DNA of 64,000 nt from NCBI RefSeq assembly GCF_000251105.1, contig NC_017034.1, forward strand, positions 930,001 to 994,000, written 5' to 3'. This document shows, one piece after another, positions 41,645-50,718 of the stretch (position 1 is the stretch's first letter; each line of letters opens with the position of its first letter). The translations under genes were made by a program, and so were the position numbers. The stretch comes from Methanocella conradii HZ254 (GTDB taxonomy: Archaea > Halobacteriota > Methanocellia > Methanocellales > Methanocellaceae). The notes under the pieces are model-generated. The model saw only the letters and a program-made list of their open reading frames with translations, was not told where the DNA came from and did no database searches.

Positions 41645-42881
41645 AAGGCACCTCCGGCCTGACCCACCTATCCTCCACGACCTTGCCCTCGTTTATTACT
41701 AATAGATGGGTGGCGCAGGAAATACATGGGTCATAGGCGCGCATCACCCACTCAGCCCACCTATAATGGAAGCCTTCGGTAGCCTTGCCGATGACGGGAA
41801 TGTTCCACATGGTGGCGGGCATGGCCTTATAATAGGTTATCCGTCCATCTTTCACGCTGGCGAGGTGGACGTTGGTTCCCCTCGGCGCCTCGTTGACCCC
41901 TATCCCCATATCGCCATCGCCATACGAAACCGGCCTGTTCAGGGTGTTCGCCCTCGTATTAAGCTGCCTCAGGATTTCAAGGCCCCTCTCCACCCTAACA
42001 GTAATCTCCTCCAGCCTGGCCCGGTTGAGGGCCATCGTGCCCTTCTCCTTGTAGCCCCTGAATTTCCACAGGCGGGCTCTCGGCCCTACCTCCACTATCC
42101 TGCCACGCAGCATCGGGATGACCGTGCAGGCCTCAACGCCCACATCCTTTCCATAATAGTTGGCCGGCAACTCCTCCGAATAATGGGGGTGGTACTCATT
42201 TGCATAGACCTCCGAGCTTCCGTAAATTAAATCGGTGGCCATCACGTCCACGTCAACTGCGCCCAGGCCCTCGGGCACGTCCGAGGAGTCGAAGGCCTCC
42301 TCCATGAATCCCTTTTGCTCCTCGTGGTACTGCCTGTACCCGGTGAGCAGCTCGATGAGCCTGTTACGGGCGGCCTCGCTTATATTAGTATACATGCCCC
42401 CAATCCTTATGTAGGGAGAGTGTATGGCCTCGCCGCCAGCCACGCTGCAGATGTACTGGCCAATCCGCCTCATCCTCTGGATGCGGACCAGCGCCTCCCT
42501 GGCCTTGCCAGGGTCCTTCACGAAGTCCGGCAGGATTAAGACCTGCTGGAGCGGGTGGTCGTGCAAGTGGTTGCCTATGTTACAAAGCTCACGTAGCAAT
42601 AGCCCATGGTGTGGAGGCGTGACGCCTATGGAGCGCTCGATGGCCTCCGATGAGGCGGTCGCATGGGTTGGAGGGCAGAGGCCGCAAAAGCGGCTGGTGG
42701 CCACCGGCGCGAACTCCATCTCCCTCCCTACCAAGAACTTCTCGAACCCCCTCACCGTGACCATGCTTAAAAAGCTGCCCTTCTTGACCACCCCGCCCTC
42801 GTCTACCTCAAGGATGAACTTGCCATGCCCCTCGTTGCGAGTGGTGGGCGCGATGACGACGGTCTCCAAGTTTAGCACCAT
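41631..42881 (-). CDS. frhA: F420-reducing hydrogenase alpha (NiFe) subunit precursor (FrhA)
   Basis: The 416-residue catalytic subunit has both nickel-binding motifs: RFCGLCPPTHATAS near residues 63-76 and RAYDPCISCATH near 381-392. After the C-terminal His there is a 24-residue extension, which in the family is clipped by a dedicated protease once nickel is inserted. That protease gene (frhD) normally lies between frhA and frhG but is absent here; frhA and frhG overlap by 14 bp. The enzyme oxidises H2 to reduce F420 for CO2-reducing methanogenesis. The AT-rich tract at 42882-42919 is the likely promoter. Confidence 0.93.
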   Translation of the reverse strand: MVLNLETVVIAPTTRNEGHGKFILEVDEGGVVKKGSFLSMVTVRGFEKFLVGREMEFAPVATSRFCGLCPPTHATASSEAIERSIGVTPPHHGLLLRELCNIGNHLHDHPLQQVLILPDFVKDPGKAREALVRIQRMRRIGQYICSVAGGEAIHSPYIRIGGMYTNISEAARNRLIELLTGYRQYHEEQKGFMEEAFDSSDVPEGLGAVDVDVMATDLIYGSSEVYANEYHPHYSEELPANYYGKDVGVEACTVIPMLRGRIVEVGPRARLWKFRGYKEKGTMALNRARLEEITVRVERGLEILRQLNTRANTLNRPVSYGDGDMGIGVNEAPRGTNVHLASVKDGRITYYKAMPATMWNIPVIGKATEGFHYRWAEWVMRAYDPCISCATHLLVINEGKVVEDRWVRPEVPYGQA

Positions 42882-42919
42882 AAAAAGAGAAGAAAGGCAA
42901 ATTTATAATTGTTTTTGAA

Positions 42920-43546
42920 TTATTGTTTGATTTCGATCTCCTTCTCGAAGGCGCCTATTTTCGTGTCCCATACGTATACGTCTACCGTTATCTTGTACTT
43001 GCCCGCCGTCGAGATGCCATTGTAGTTGTCGGGAATGGCTATGCTGTATTCGACCTTTTTCGTCTCGCCTGGCTGGACGCCCAGGCCCGTAAGGGGCGTA
43101 TCTGAGGACTTGAAGCTCATATAGGCCACCGTTAAAAACCTGGCCACAGATACGTGGAGCTTCGCCTCATCAATGGGCACCGTCCCCGTATTTTTTATGA
43201 TGATATATGCGATCGCAGTATCGCCACCCTTATACGTGTCCTTATCGGTGCCGCCATCCACGAACTCCGCTCTCTTTACGACGGGCTGCACGGGAGTCGG
43301 CACCGCGGGGTAACCGCCTGGCTGCGATCCGCCCGGGATAAACTGGCCCGTGGGCACCGTCGCATAAGGCGTTGAGGTGGGGGCCGCAGGAATAAAGGTC
43401 GGCTGCTGAGCAGTGTCATAACTGCTAGGCCCAAAAATCACAGATACGAGCATGTACCCGGCGGCAAGGAGGGCCGCCAGGACCACTAACCCCACCACTG
43501 CAATGGCTGCCATGCTCAAAAGGCTTCGGTCTTCCATGTTTTTCAC
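42920..43546 (-). CDS. Membrane-anchored extracellular beta-domain protein
   Basis: The 208-residue protein has one N-terminal transmembrane helix (about residues 12-38), then a Pro/Thr/Gly-rich linker (about 45-90) and a beta-sandwich-like domain (about 95-208) of the CARDB/DUF11-like kind, with IKNTGTVPIDEAKLHVSV and LGVQPGETKKVEYSIAIP. These suggest a domain held just outside the membrane. No specific function is recognised. It lies 39 bp upstream of frhA on the same strand, so it may share the hydrogenase transcript, and 23 bp after the thrB stop. Confidence 0.7.
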   Translation of the reverse strand: MKNMEDRSLLSMAAIAVVGLVVLAALLAAGYMLVSVIFGPSSYDTAQQPTFIPAAPTSTPYATVPTGQFIPGGSQPGGYPAVPTPVQPVVKRAEFVDGGTDKDTYKGGDTAIAYIIIKNTGTVPIDEAKLHVSVARFLTVAYMSFKSSDTPLTGLGVQPGETKKVEYSIAIPDNYNGISTAGKYKITVDVYVWDTKIGAFEKEIEIKQ

Positions 43547-43568
43547 TTCTTACCTCGACGCTTTGCGA

Positions 43569-44453
43569 TTATATGATCTTTACTCCCCTGCCCACGCGGG
43601 TCACGAACGACTCGCAGGAAATGCCGTATGAAAGGAACTCATCCCTCATAGCCTTTTCTATGGCTTTAGCCCTGTCGCGGGGGCATAATGCTATCATAGT
43701 AGGGCCGGAGCCGCTTATCGCCACCCCGTACGCGCCCTCTCTCATGGCGCCGGCCTTAACGCCCTCATAGCCTTTGATGAGCGGAGAGCGGTACTTCTCG
43801 TTGAAGGAATCGGCGAGCGAGCGCCCTATCAAGTAAGGGTCCTTTTTAGCGGCGCCCGCCACGAGCATGCACGCCTTGCCCACGTTCTGGACCATCTCCC
43901 TGAGCGGGATGCAGGCGGGCAACGCCTCCCTGGCCACCCGGGTGCTCACCTTGACGTCAGGCATTATGGCGACTACGCCGACCTCCGGCATCTCGAGGCT
44001 CTCCGCCTGGCCGCCGCAAACGATTGTCAGGCCGCCCAGGAGGCAAGGCCCCACGTTGTCAGCGTGGGCCACGCCAGCCGCCGCGACCTCGCCCCTTGCA
44101 GCTATGGGCACCAGCTCTTCTCTTGTATAGCCGAGCGAGAAAAGCTCGTTGATGGCGAACGCCACGCCTGCCGCAGGGGCGGCGCTGCTCCCCAGGCCGC
44201 TGGCCGGCCTGATGCCGCTATATATCGTAATGAGCACATCCCTTCCCATCTCCTTCGCCACCAGGCCCGCCGTATTCCTCTCAGGGTCCAGCGGTATCGA
44301 CTCCGAGCCTACGCCTATGACTTTAATGGCAAGCCGGTCCGCCGGCTCCACCTCTATGACGTCATACGGCTCGTCGAGGGCCAGGCCGAGCACGTCGAAG
44401 CCAGCCCCCAGGTTTGCAGACGTTGCGGATGCCTTTACCCTGATGCGGTCCAT
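43569..44453 (-). CDS. thrB: Homoserine kinase
   Basis: The 294-residue GHMP-family kinase phosphorylates homoserine in threonine synthesis. It shows the N-terminal ASATSANLGAGFDVLGLAL, the ATP-binding PASGLGSSAA near residues 81-90, and GAYGVAISGSGPTMIAL near 245-261, the third GHMP motif. Length and order are normal for ThrB. It lies 9 bp downstream of apgM and is probably co-transcribed with it. Confidence 0.93.
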   Translation of the reverse strand: MDRIRVKASATSANLGAGFDVLGLALDEPYDVIEVEPADRLAIKVIGVGSESIPLDPERNTAGLVAKEMGRDVLITIYSGIRPASGLGSSAAPAAGVAFAINELFSLGYTREELVPIAARGEVAAAGVAHADNVGPCLLGGLTIVCGGQAESLEMPEVGVVAIMPDVKVSTRVAREALPACIPLREMVQNVGKACMLVAGAAKKDPYLIGRSLADSFNEKYRSPLIKGYEGVKAGAMREGAYGVAISGSGPTMIALCPRDRAKAIEKAMRDEFLSYGISCESFVTRVGRGVKII

Positions 44454-44462
44454 GCCCCACCT

Positions 44463-45650
44463 CTAAACGGCATCCCTTATAAATAAATCCATAAGCTTGA
44501 ACCCCTGCCCGATAAAGAAGCCGTCCGACACGGACCTCTCATCATATGTCTTACCCGTATCTATAACGTGCCTTGAGTCATATATTATGTATGGTACAGG
44601 GTCCCTGGCGTGCGTCTTGATTGAGAGGGGCGTAGGATGGTCGGGCAGCACCATGAGCCTGAAGTCGCCGAGCCTCCGCATGCCATCGAGCATCGGGCCA
44701 ACCACCTTTTTATCGATATTCTCGATGGCCTTCACCTTCTCCTCCACCATGCCCTCGTGGCCGGCCTCGTCGGGCGCCTCTATATGGACGAAGACGAAGT
44801 CCCTCTCCTCCAGGGACTTGAGGGCATACCTCGCCTTAGCCGAGTAGTCGGTATCCAGGTAGCCTGTAGCCCCGGGCACGTTAATGACATCCAGGCCAGC
44901 GTACGCTCCCAGGCCCTTTATCAGGTCCACTGCGGAGATGACCGAGCCCGTCAGCCCGTACTTTTCGCGGAATTGCGGCATGGCCGGCGCCCTCCCCTGG
45001 CCCCATGGCCATATCGAGTTCGCGGGGTTCTTGCCCGCCGCGACTCGCTTTATATTTACCGGGTGGCCGGCGAGCAGCTTCCACGAGTTTATGATTAGCT
45101 CCGCCAAAAGCTCGTGCCCATCCCCCCTGGGCATGTGAGCATCCACCGGCTCTCCCACGTAATCATGGGGAGCGTCACAGATCGCTCCTGCACCCTTTCT
45201 TAAGACGAGTAAATGGCGATAGCTCACCCCTGGATAGAACTTCACGCCATTACCCCCCATAGCCTCATCCAGGTAAGCTATAAGCTCAGCGGCCTCTTCA
45301 GACGTGACGTGGCCTGCGCTATAGTCAAAAATGGCCCCGTCCTTTATAGTGATAAGGTTGCACCTGAACGCCACGTCGTCGGGCTTCAGCCTTACGCCCA
45401 TGCTCATGGCCTCCAGCGGCCCCCTCCCATTATAATACCTGGCCGGGTCATAGCCCAGCGCTGCCATGTTTGCCACGTCGCTGCCCGCCGGTAGGCCTTC
45501 CACGGTGGTCTGGCAGAGGCCGTAGTGGCGGGCGTGTCGTGCCATGAAATCCATGTTCGGCTTGTTTGCGCACATCAGCGGAGTCTTGCCGTTTAGCTCC
45601 TTGACGGGATAGTCGGACATCCCGTCTCCGAGGATGACTGCGTACTTCAT
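44463..45650 (-). CDS. apgM: Cofactor-independent phosphoglycerate mutase, archaeal type (ApgM)
   Basis: The 395-residue protein of the alkaline phosphatase superfamily interconverts 3- and 2-phosphoglycerate. Typical marks are VILGDGMSDYPVKELNGKTPL at the N-terminus, PAGSDVANMAALGYDP near residues 54-69 with the phosphorylated Ser, NGRGPLEAMSMGV, FVHIEAPDEAGHEG near 290-303, and MVLPDHPTPLSIKTHARDPVPYI near 332-354. Some homologues act as homoserine kinases, and thrB lies right behind it, but a true ThrB is present, so mutase is the better call. Confidence 0.9.
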   Translation of the reverse strand: MKYAVILGDGMSDYPVKELNGKTPLMCANKPNMDFMARHARHYGLCQTTVEGLPAGSDVANMAALGYDPARYYNGRGPLEAMSMGVRLKPDDVAFRCNLITIKDGAIFDYSAGHVTSEEAAELIAYLDEAMGGNGVKFYPGVSYRHLLVLRKGAGAICDAPHDYVGEPVDAHMPRGDGHELLAELIINSWKLLAGHPVNIKRVAAGKNPANSIWPWGQGRAPAMPQFREKYGLTGSVISAVDLIKGLGAYAGLDVINVPGATGYLDTDYSAKARYALKSLEERDFVFVHIEAPDEAGHEGMVEEKVKAIENIDKKVVGPMLDGMRRLGDFRLMVLPDHPTPLSIKTHARDPVPYIIYDSRHVIDTGKTYDERSVSDGFFIGQGFKLMDLFIRDAV

Positions 45651-46022
45651 TTACATCAGAGAGACCTGAGTATGGCATCCTGCACATATATTTAACTGTA
45701 GTTAGTCAATTGTCGAATAGAAGGATTACCGATATATCGCTAAGCGATGTGTGTCAAGCGTATGGCAAAAAATATGGCGAAGAATATCGATTTTAGGGTG
45801 CGTTAGCTCGGTATAGAAGCCTATTCTGTACATGGGAAAGACCAAAAAAGATTTATTAAGGAACGACCTAATGTTATGCCAATAATCCATAAGGCATGGA
45901 TTTGAGAGTTAGCGATGTCAGGTTCGGCATATGTCGAAGATGCGACATATGGGTGGTAAAACAAGAGCGTTTTATCCGATACGTGATATCCGCTTAGAAC
46001 ACAACCATGGGAGGTTGAATTG
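45651..46022. other. Promoter and structured leader upstream of the PGF-CTERM protein gene
   Basis: The 372-bp region has no gene. It holds a TATA-like ATTTATTAA (45851-45859), two perfect hairpins (45884-45902 and 45928-45951) and a GGGAGGTTGA ribosome binding site (46010-46019). The distance from TATA box to start codon predicts a leader of roughly 140 nt, long for an archaeal mRNA. Confidence 0.6.
45884..45951 (+). promoter_or_regulatory. Two hairpins in the mRNA leader
   Basis: AATCCAT-AAGGC-ATGGATT (45884-45902) and CATATGTCG-AAGATG-CGACATATG (45928-45951) are perfect stem-loops of 7 and 9 bp. They sit between the predicted transcription start and the Shine-Dalgarno site of the surface protein gene and may stabilise the mRNA or act as a cis-regulatory leader. 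Confidence 0.55.
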
Positions 46023-48083
46023 ATGAAAAATACTATTAAGGCAGCATTAGCAGTACTAGTAATAATGTCCGTTATGGCCGTAATGTTGCCAGCCTTCGCT
46101 GATAAGCCGACTTATAGGGATTTAGACTATCCGCCGGCGATTGACAACGTTACAAAGGGCAGCGTGACTGGTACGGTTTCAACGGCTGGTAATGCTACAA
46201 ACGGCATTGCCAACGCTTATATCGCCATAGTCAATGCTTCCAACACGAGCCAGGAGTACTATAACACTACTTCGAACGAGTATGGCAGATACGCGTTTAC
46301 TGGCGTGAACGCCACCTTCAACAGCGTTAAGCGTTATGGTTATAACTCTGCTGGAGAAAATACCACATATGCGAATGGTGGAACTGGCGAAGTGTACAGG
46401 ATCTACGCTTATGCAGAGAAGTATGGTGAAGGCTACTCCAACCCGTTCGGCATTGACTCCGCAGCCACTCCCTGCGCAGTAGAAACGTCTGTCGTCATCT
46501 TTACCAAGCCCGCCAGGATTGAGCTGAGGGCTGAGAAGACCAGCGTACTTGCTAACGGCGAAGACAAGGTTAAGATAACCGCTTACGTGTACGATACGCT
46601 GGGCAACCCGGTCGCCGACGGCTACCCGATCAACTTCACGGTAGGTAACGCGACAAACAACACCTGGAACACTCCAGGATTCAGCACCTGGACCTATAAG
46701 AATGGTAGCCTGAATGCGAATGACACTCGGGATGTTAATAACGTGGCCACCAACGATGGCAGCGCCAGCGTCCAGTTCGGCTGGGTGCCACGCGGCATGG
46801 GAGGCTATAACTCGACCGTCTGGGCATACTATGCGGACAACCCGAACATAAACGCTAGCATCAGGATCTACTTCACGTCCCCGACGGCCTCATGGAGCGG
46901 CTACGTGGTTGACTCCTTCGGCAGAGCCTATGGTGGCATAACCGTCACGTTACACGCTATAGGACACAACTCAACTGTCGAAAATTACGAGTTCTACACC
47001 ATGGATAGGACTACCAGCCAGAGCCTGCCATTCACCGGCCTGTTCGTCTTCGACGACATAGTGTTGCAGTACGATGACTTCGTCATCGACTATGGCTATG
47101 TATCGGCCAACGCTACTATCACCGACAACAGGACGGTAGGAGGCCAGAGCGACGCCTACAAGATGAACGAGACCAGGACTTCTGTAGGCGTGATAGTCCT
47201 ACACATCCCGCCGCCAGACGCGATAAAGCTCACCGCTGAGAAGGATACGATCCTCGTGGGCGGCCAGGATGACTGGATCATCGCACAGCTCTACCTGGAC
47301 GGCCTGCCGTACAAGAGGTCTGGCATCGACGTGACCTTCTCATCCGACAATGACACGGTAGCCACGCTGCCCAAGGTCAAGACTAACGTCACAGACGATA
47401 ACGGTCAGGCGTGGATACTGCTGACCTCCAACAAGACGAGGGGTAAGGTTAACGTCACAGGTACCGCCCAGATCATGTTCGGGCACAACCTAACGGACAC
47501 GACCACCGTTCGTGTAGTGGGCTGGGGCACCGTGTCGGGCATGGTGACCGACCAGAACAAGAACGGTGTCCCGAACGCCAACGTAACCCTCTGGAACGTC
47601 AAGTGGAATACGACAACCTACACTGGCTCCGATGGAGACTACACGGTTGGCGGATGGGAGAACACCAAGATCGTGAAGATACCCGAGAACCCGCAGCTAT
47701 CCAACGATGGCAGGACGGCGGCAATCGGTACGTATACGTACTTCAGGGTACCGGAGGACGTCTACAACGTGACGGCTGAGAAGGACGGCCACGTATACTA
47801 TGCAGTCTTCTGCCTGGGTTCGTGGCCTGGCGATGTTGAAGCATACAAGGATGCTACGGAGATCCCGCCATCCGAGTTCGGTACAGCTACCCACAACATA
47901 GCTATACCTGACTACGTGTACATATCGCCCGTGACATCGCCGTCTCCGACGGCAAGCGCGCCGACGCCAACCCCGACCCCAACGCCAACCCCGACCCCAA
48001 CGCCGACTCCGGGCTTTGAGGCGGTGTTCGCGCTGGCCGGCCTGCTCGGCGTTGCGTACCTGATTGCGAGGAAGGAGAACTAA
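46023..48083 (+). CDS. Secreted adhesin-like surface protein with PGF-CTERM sorting signal
   Basis: The 686-residue protein has a signal peptide (about residues 1-28, ending in AFA) and many Asn-x-Ser/Thr glycosylation sites. Two Big_1-like Ig domains carry ELRAEKTSVLANGEDKVKI near 175 and IKLTAEKDTILVGGQD near 403. CarboxypepD_reg-like domains are also present (GTVSGMVTDQNKNGVPNANV). A Pro/Thr stalk follows, and the C-terminus GFEAVFALAGLLGVAYLIARKEN (split here: GFEAVFALAGLL, then a basic tail) matches the PGF-CTERM signal processed by archaeosortase A for lipid attachment. The ATG at 46023 follows a strong GGGAGGTTGA site. The long structured leader implies high or regulated expression. 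A main cell-envelope component is a fair guess. Confidence 0.85.
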   Translation: MKNTIKAALAVLVIMSVMAVMLPAFADKPTYRDLDYPPAIDNVTKGSVTGTVSTAGNATNGIANAYIAIVNASNTSQEYYNTTSNEYGRYAFTGVNATFNSVKRYGYNSAGENTTYANGGTGEVYRIYAYAEKYGEGYSNPFGIDSAATPCAVETSVVIFTKPARIELRAEKTSVLANGEDKVKITAYVYDTLGNPVADGYPINFTVGNATNNTWNTPGFSTWTYKNGSLNANDTRDVNNVATNDGSASVQFGWVPRGMGGYNSTVWAYYADNPNINASIRIYFTSPTASWSGYVVDSFGRAYGGITVTLHAIGHNSTVENYEFYTMDRTTSQSLPFTGLFVFDDIVLQYDDFVIDYGYVSANATITDNRTVGGQSDAYKMNETRTSVGVIVLHIPPPDAIKLTAEKDTILVGGQDDWIIAQLYLDGLPYKRSGIDVTFSSDNDTVATLPKVKTNVTDDNGQAWILLTSNKTRGKVNVTGTAQIMFGHNLTDTTTVRVVGWGTVSGMVTDQNKNGVPNANVTLWNVKWNTTTYTGSDGDYTVGGWENTKIVKIPENPQLSNDGRTAAIGTYTYFRVPEDVYNVTAEKDGHVYYAVFCLGSWPGDVEAYKDATEIPPSEFGTATHNIAIPDYVYISPVTSPSPTASAPTPTPTPTPTPTPTPTPGFEAVFALAGLLGVAYLIARKEN

Positions 48084-48095
48084 ATAGGCTAGATC

Positions 48096-48133
48096 AAGGG
48101 GATAAAAAAATCCCCTTAATCTCTTTTTATTTT
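48096..48133 (+). terminator. Hairpin plus T-rich terminator
   Basis: A perfect AAGGGGA/TCCCCTT stem with an A-rich loop (48096-48117) is followed by a T-rich tail (48122-48133). It lies between the PGF-CTERM gene and the next surface protein gene, whose ATG is only 18 bp further, so the second gene may depend on read-through or on a promoter inside this element. Confidence 0.7.
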
Positions 48134-48150
48134 TGTTCTTCGTGATAAAA

Positions 48151-49638
48151 ATGCTAAAAATGCTAAACCGGGTATTTTCAATAACACTTACATTGTCTCT
48201 AATATTCTTCATGGCCCCTCAATCATTGGCTGATGAGGCCTCTTATGGGGCAATAACCGGGAGGGTACTCGACAGGAATGGCATGCCACTGGCTAACGCT
48301 ACCGTCGATGCCCGCAATTGGGCAGGATACGTGGTCTGCTCAACAGTCTCGGGACCTGATGGCACCTTTACCTTAGATAAGATACCCATAACAGGGGTAG
48401 ACGGCAGGAACACCTTCAGCCTGCTTGCAACGTACAATGCAAGCGGAAAAACCTACACGGACAAGACAATATTCTTCTGGGTGTACAAGAACCAGGTGGT
48501 AGAGCACGACGTGGTCATCTACTATTACCCGCCCTCCGGCTATGGCTGGCTAACGGGTAAAGTGGTCAACGCTAGCGACCTGAAACAATACCTGCCGGCC
48601 ACCATATACCTGAATAATGGCATGTATTACTTCGTTTCCGGGGAGCCTGGAGATAGCTTCCAGTTTTACCTGCCCGAAGGCGACTACCAGGTCTGGGCAG
48701 AGCATAGCGAGAATGGACAGACGTACTCTTCAGGAAAGAGCGATGTCCACGTTAAGGGCGACGATACCCTCACCTCGATCCTCATGATATCCTTGAATGG
48801 AAATGGCACGCCATACCATGCGCCTCCCGCACCGGGCGTCAACGTTGTACATGGCATCGTCAAGCAGAGAAACGATGCCCCACTTTACGGGGCGACGGTC
48901 GAGCTTTGCAGGATGACGGGGAAAAGCTTTCCTGTGATGTCCACGACCACAAACGTCGATGGATACTACGTCTTCAACGGGGTCAACATAAGCTCTCCAA
49001 TGGAGAACTTCGTGGTAAGGCTTCTGTATGACTATAACGGCTCTAAATACGTTAAACTATCCAACCCCTTCACCGTGTACTATAACAACATGCTCAACGT
49101 GACCCACGACTATAACGTGCCCCTCTCGGTGGAATTCGTGGACTCGGGGTCGCTGGAGCTTATAACGGACCCCCCAGGGGCTCATATATGGATCGATGGC
49201 ATGGATACTGGCAGGGTGACACCGTTTAACTTCACTGGAATAAAGGTGGGCTACCACTCGTGTAGCCTGATCATGGATGGATATTTGCCGGAGAATTTAT
49301 CTATAAGAGTTCCCGCAGAAGGCACGGCTAAGGCGACTAAAGTGTTAAAGCCAAGCACGGGAGACGTGTACTTCATGGTGAAGCCGGCGGATGCCCTAGT
49401 GTACGTGAACGGAGAGCCTGTGGGCAAAGGCTCGATTAACCTGACCAGGCTACAGTATGGTGAATACGCCTATACGGTATGCAGGGATGGGTACAGGAAC
49501 GCCACCGGAACCTTCGAGGTGCTTCCAGGAAGAGACCTTACGGTGAAGGTAGAGCTTGTCGCAGTCCCCGGCTTGAGCCTTACATACCTGGGGTATTTGA
49601 TCGACGGCATCATAAATGCCTTGAGCAGCATATTCTGA
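48151..49638 (+). CDS. Secreted protein with CarboxypepD_reg-like and PEGA domains
   Basis: The product of about 495 residues has a signal peptide (about 1-28), three CarboxypepD_reg-like domains (AITGRVLDRNGMPLANATV; a central one with SFQFYLPEGDYQVWAEHSENG; VNVVHGIVKQRNDAPLYGATV), and two PEGA domains (DPPGAHIWIDGMDTGRVTP near 335 and VKPADALVYVNGEPVGKG near 410). It ends in a short hydrophobic segment rather than a clear transmembrane anchor. The domain order and several phrases parallel the ectodomain of the receptor-like protein at 15526-17706. The ATG at 48151 is preferred over a TTG at 48133 and an ATG at 48160. It is separated from the upstream surface gene by a terminator. Confidence 0.75.
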   Translation: MLKMLNRVFSITLTLSLIFFMAPQSLADEASYGAITGRVLDRNGMPLANATVDARNWAGYVVCSTVSGPDGTFTLDKIPITGVDGRNTFSLLATYNASGKTYTDKTIFFWVYKNQVVEHDVVIYYYPPSGYGWLTGKVVNASDLKQYLPATIYLNNGMYYFVSGEPGDSFQFYLPEGDYQVWAEHSENGQTYSSGKSDVHVKGDDTLTSILMISLNGNGTPYHAPPAPGVNVVHGIVKQRNDAPLYGATVELCRMTGKSFPVMSTTTNVDGYYVFNGVNISSPMENFVVRLLYDYNGSKYVKLSNPFTVYYNNMLNVTHDYNVPLSVEFVDSGSLELITDPPGAHIWIDGMDTGRVTPFNFTGIKVGYHSCSLIMDGYLPENLSIRVPAEGTAKATKVLKPSTGDVYFMVKPADALVYVNGEPVGKGSINLTRLQYGEYAYTVCRDGYRNATGTFEVLPGRDLTVKVELVAVPGLSLTYLGYLIDGIINALSSIF

Positions 49639-49797
49639 GAATGCTGTGTCCTGTGAAAGAACCATATAGACAGTTCAAGATAGTTCAGCAGGCTCAGAGC
49701 ATGCCGGATTGACCAAAAATGGTTAATCATTTATGGCTTTCGGTCAAAATTTTCCTTTTATATGTTAATTGATATATGAGCCCAAGGTGCATAGCGC

Positions 49798-50715
49798 ATG
49801 ATTGAAGCCTCTGGATTGACGAAGATGTATGATGGCGTCCATGGTATCAGGGATGTCAGCTTGAGGGTTGGAGAAGGCGAATCGCTGGGCCTGCTGGGGC
49901 CGAATGGCGCCGGAAAGACTACATTGGTGAGGACGCTTATTGGCCTTTTAAGGCCGGACTCCGGGGATGCCACTATAAATGGCATAAGCGTCGTTAGAGA
50001 GCCGGATTCCGTGAGGAAGCTTATAGGGTATTTGCCCGAAGCTTTTGGGCTTTATGAGGATATGACGGTTTATGGCCTGCTGGATTATACGGGTAGGCTA
50101 TACAGGATGGAAAGCGGCGCCCGGAAGGAGCGCATCGTATCGCTATTGAGGCGGTTTGGGCTTTATGATTCGAGGAGAATGAAGGCTGGCACTCTGTCGA
50201 AGGGCATGAGGCAGAAGGTGGGGTTTGCCCGTGCGCTGCTCAATGATCCTATGGTGGTTTTCCTGGATGAGCCAACGTCGGGGCTGGACCCGATAGCGGC
50301 CCGAAGCGTTGAAGGGCTTATAATGGAGCTTAAAAAAGAGGGTAAAACGATTATCATAACCTCGCATATATTGCCCGAGGCCGAGAAGATGTGCGACAGC
50401 GTGGCCATCATAAAGAGTGGCCGGGTGGCCGTATCAGGGAATATCAGGGAAGTTATGGGCAGGTTTGCCGAGCCCGTTGTAATGGTGAGGCTGAAGAGGC
50501 CTGAAGATGCGGGACGCGCCGCATCTTTTCTTTCGTCCATGTTTCCGCAGGGCGTGGAAGCCCTGGATGACCTGGTCATGATACGGGCGGCCGAGCCCGA
50601 GAAGGCGGCGATGGATGCCAACAGAGCACTTTTAGAGGCTAACATGCCCGTCCTGGAGGTCAGGGTAGAGGGCGCAAGCCTCGACGAGGCTTACTTCAAG
50701 GTGCTGGAGGGGTGA
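49798..50715 (+). CDS. ABC transporter ATP-binding subunit
   Basis: The 305-residue ATPase has Walker A GPNGAGKTT near residues 38-46, the Q-loop region (GYLPEAFGLY near 77), a signature LSKGMRQKVGFARAL near 135-149, Walker B MVVFLDEPTSGLDP near 153-166, and the H-loop in IIITSHILPEAEKM. A C-terminal domain of about 80 residues resembles those of ABC-2 type exporters (DrrA/CcmA group). The permease gene begins 3 bp after its stop. The substrate is not evident. Confidence 0.93.
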   Translation: MIEASGLTKMYDGVHGIRDVSLRVGEGESLGLLGPNGAGKTTLVRTLIGLLRPDSGDATINGISVVREPDSVRKLIGYLPEAFGLYEDMTVYGLLDYTGRLYRMESGARKERIVSLLRRFGLYDSRRMKAGTLSKGMRQKVGFARALLNDPMVVFLDEPTSGLDPIAARSVEGLIMELKKEGKTIIITSHILPEAEKMCDSVAIIKSGRVAVSGNIREVMGRFAEPVVMVRLKRPEDAGRAASFLSSMFPQGVEALDDLVMIRAAEPEKAAMDANRALLEANMPVLEVRVEGASLDEAYFKVLEG

Positions 50716-50718
50716 AGC

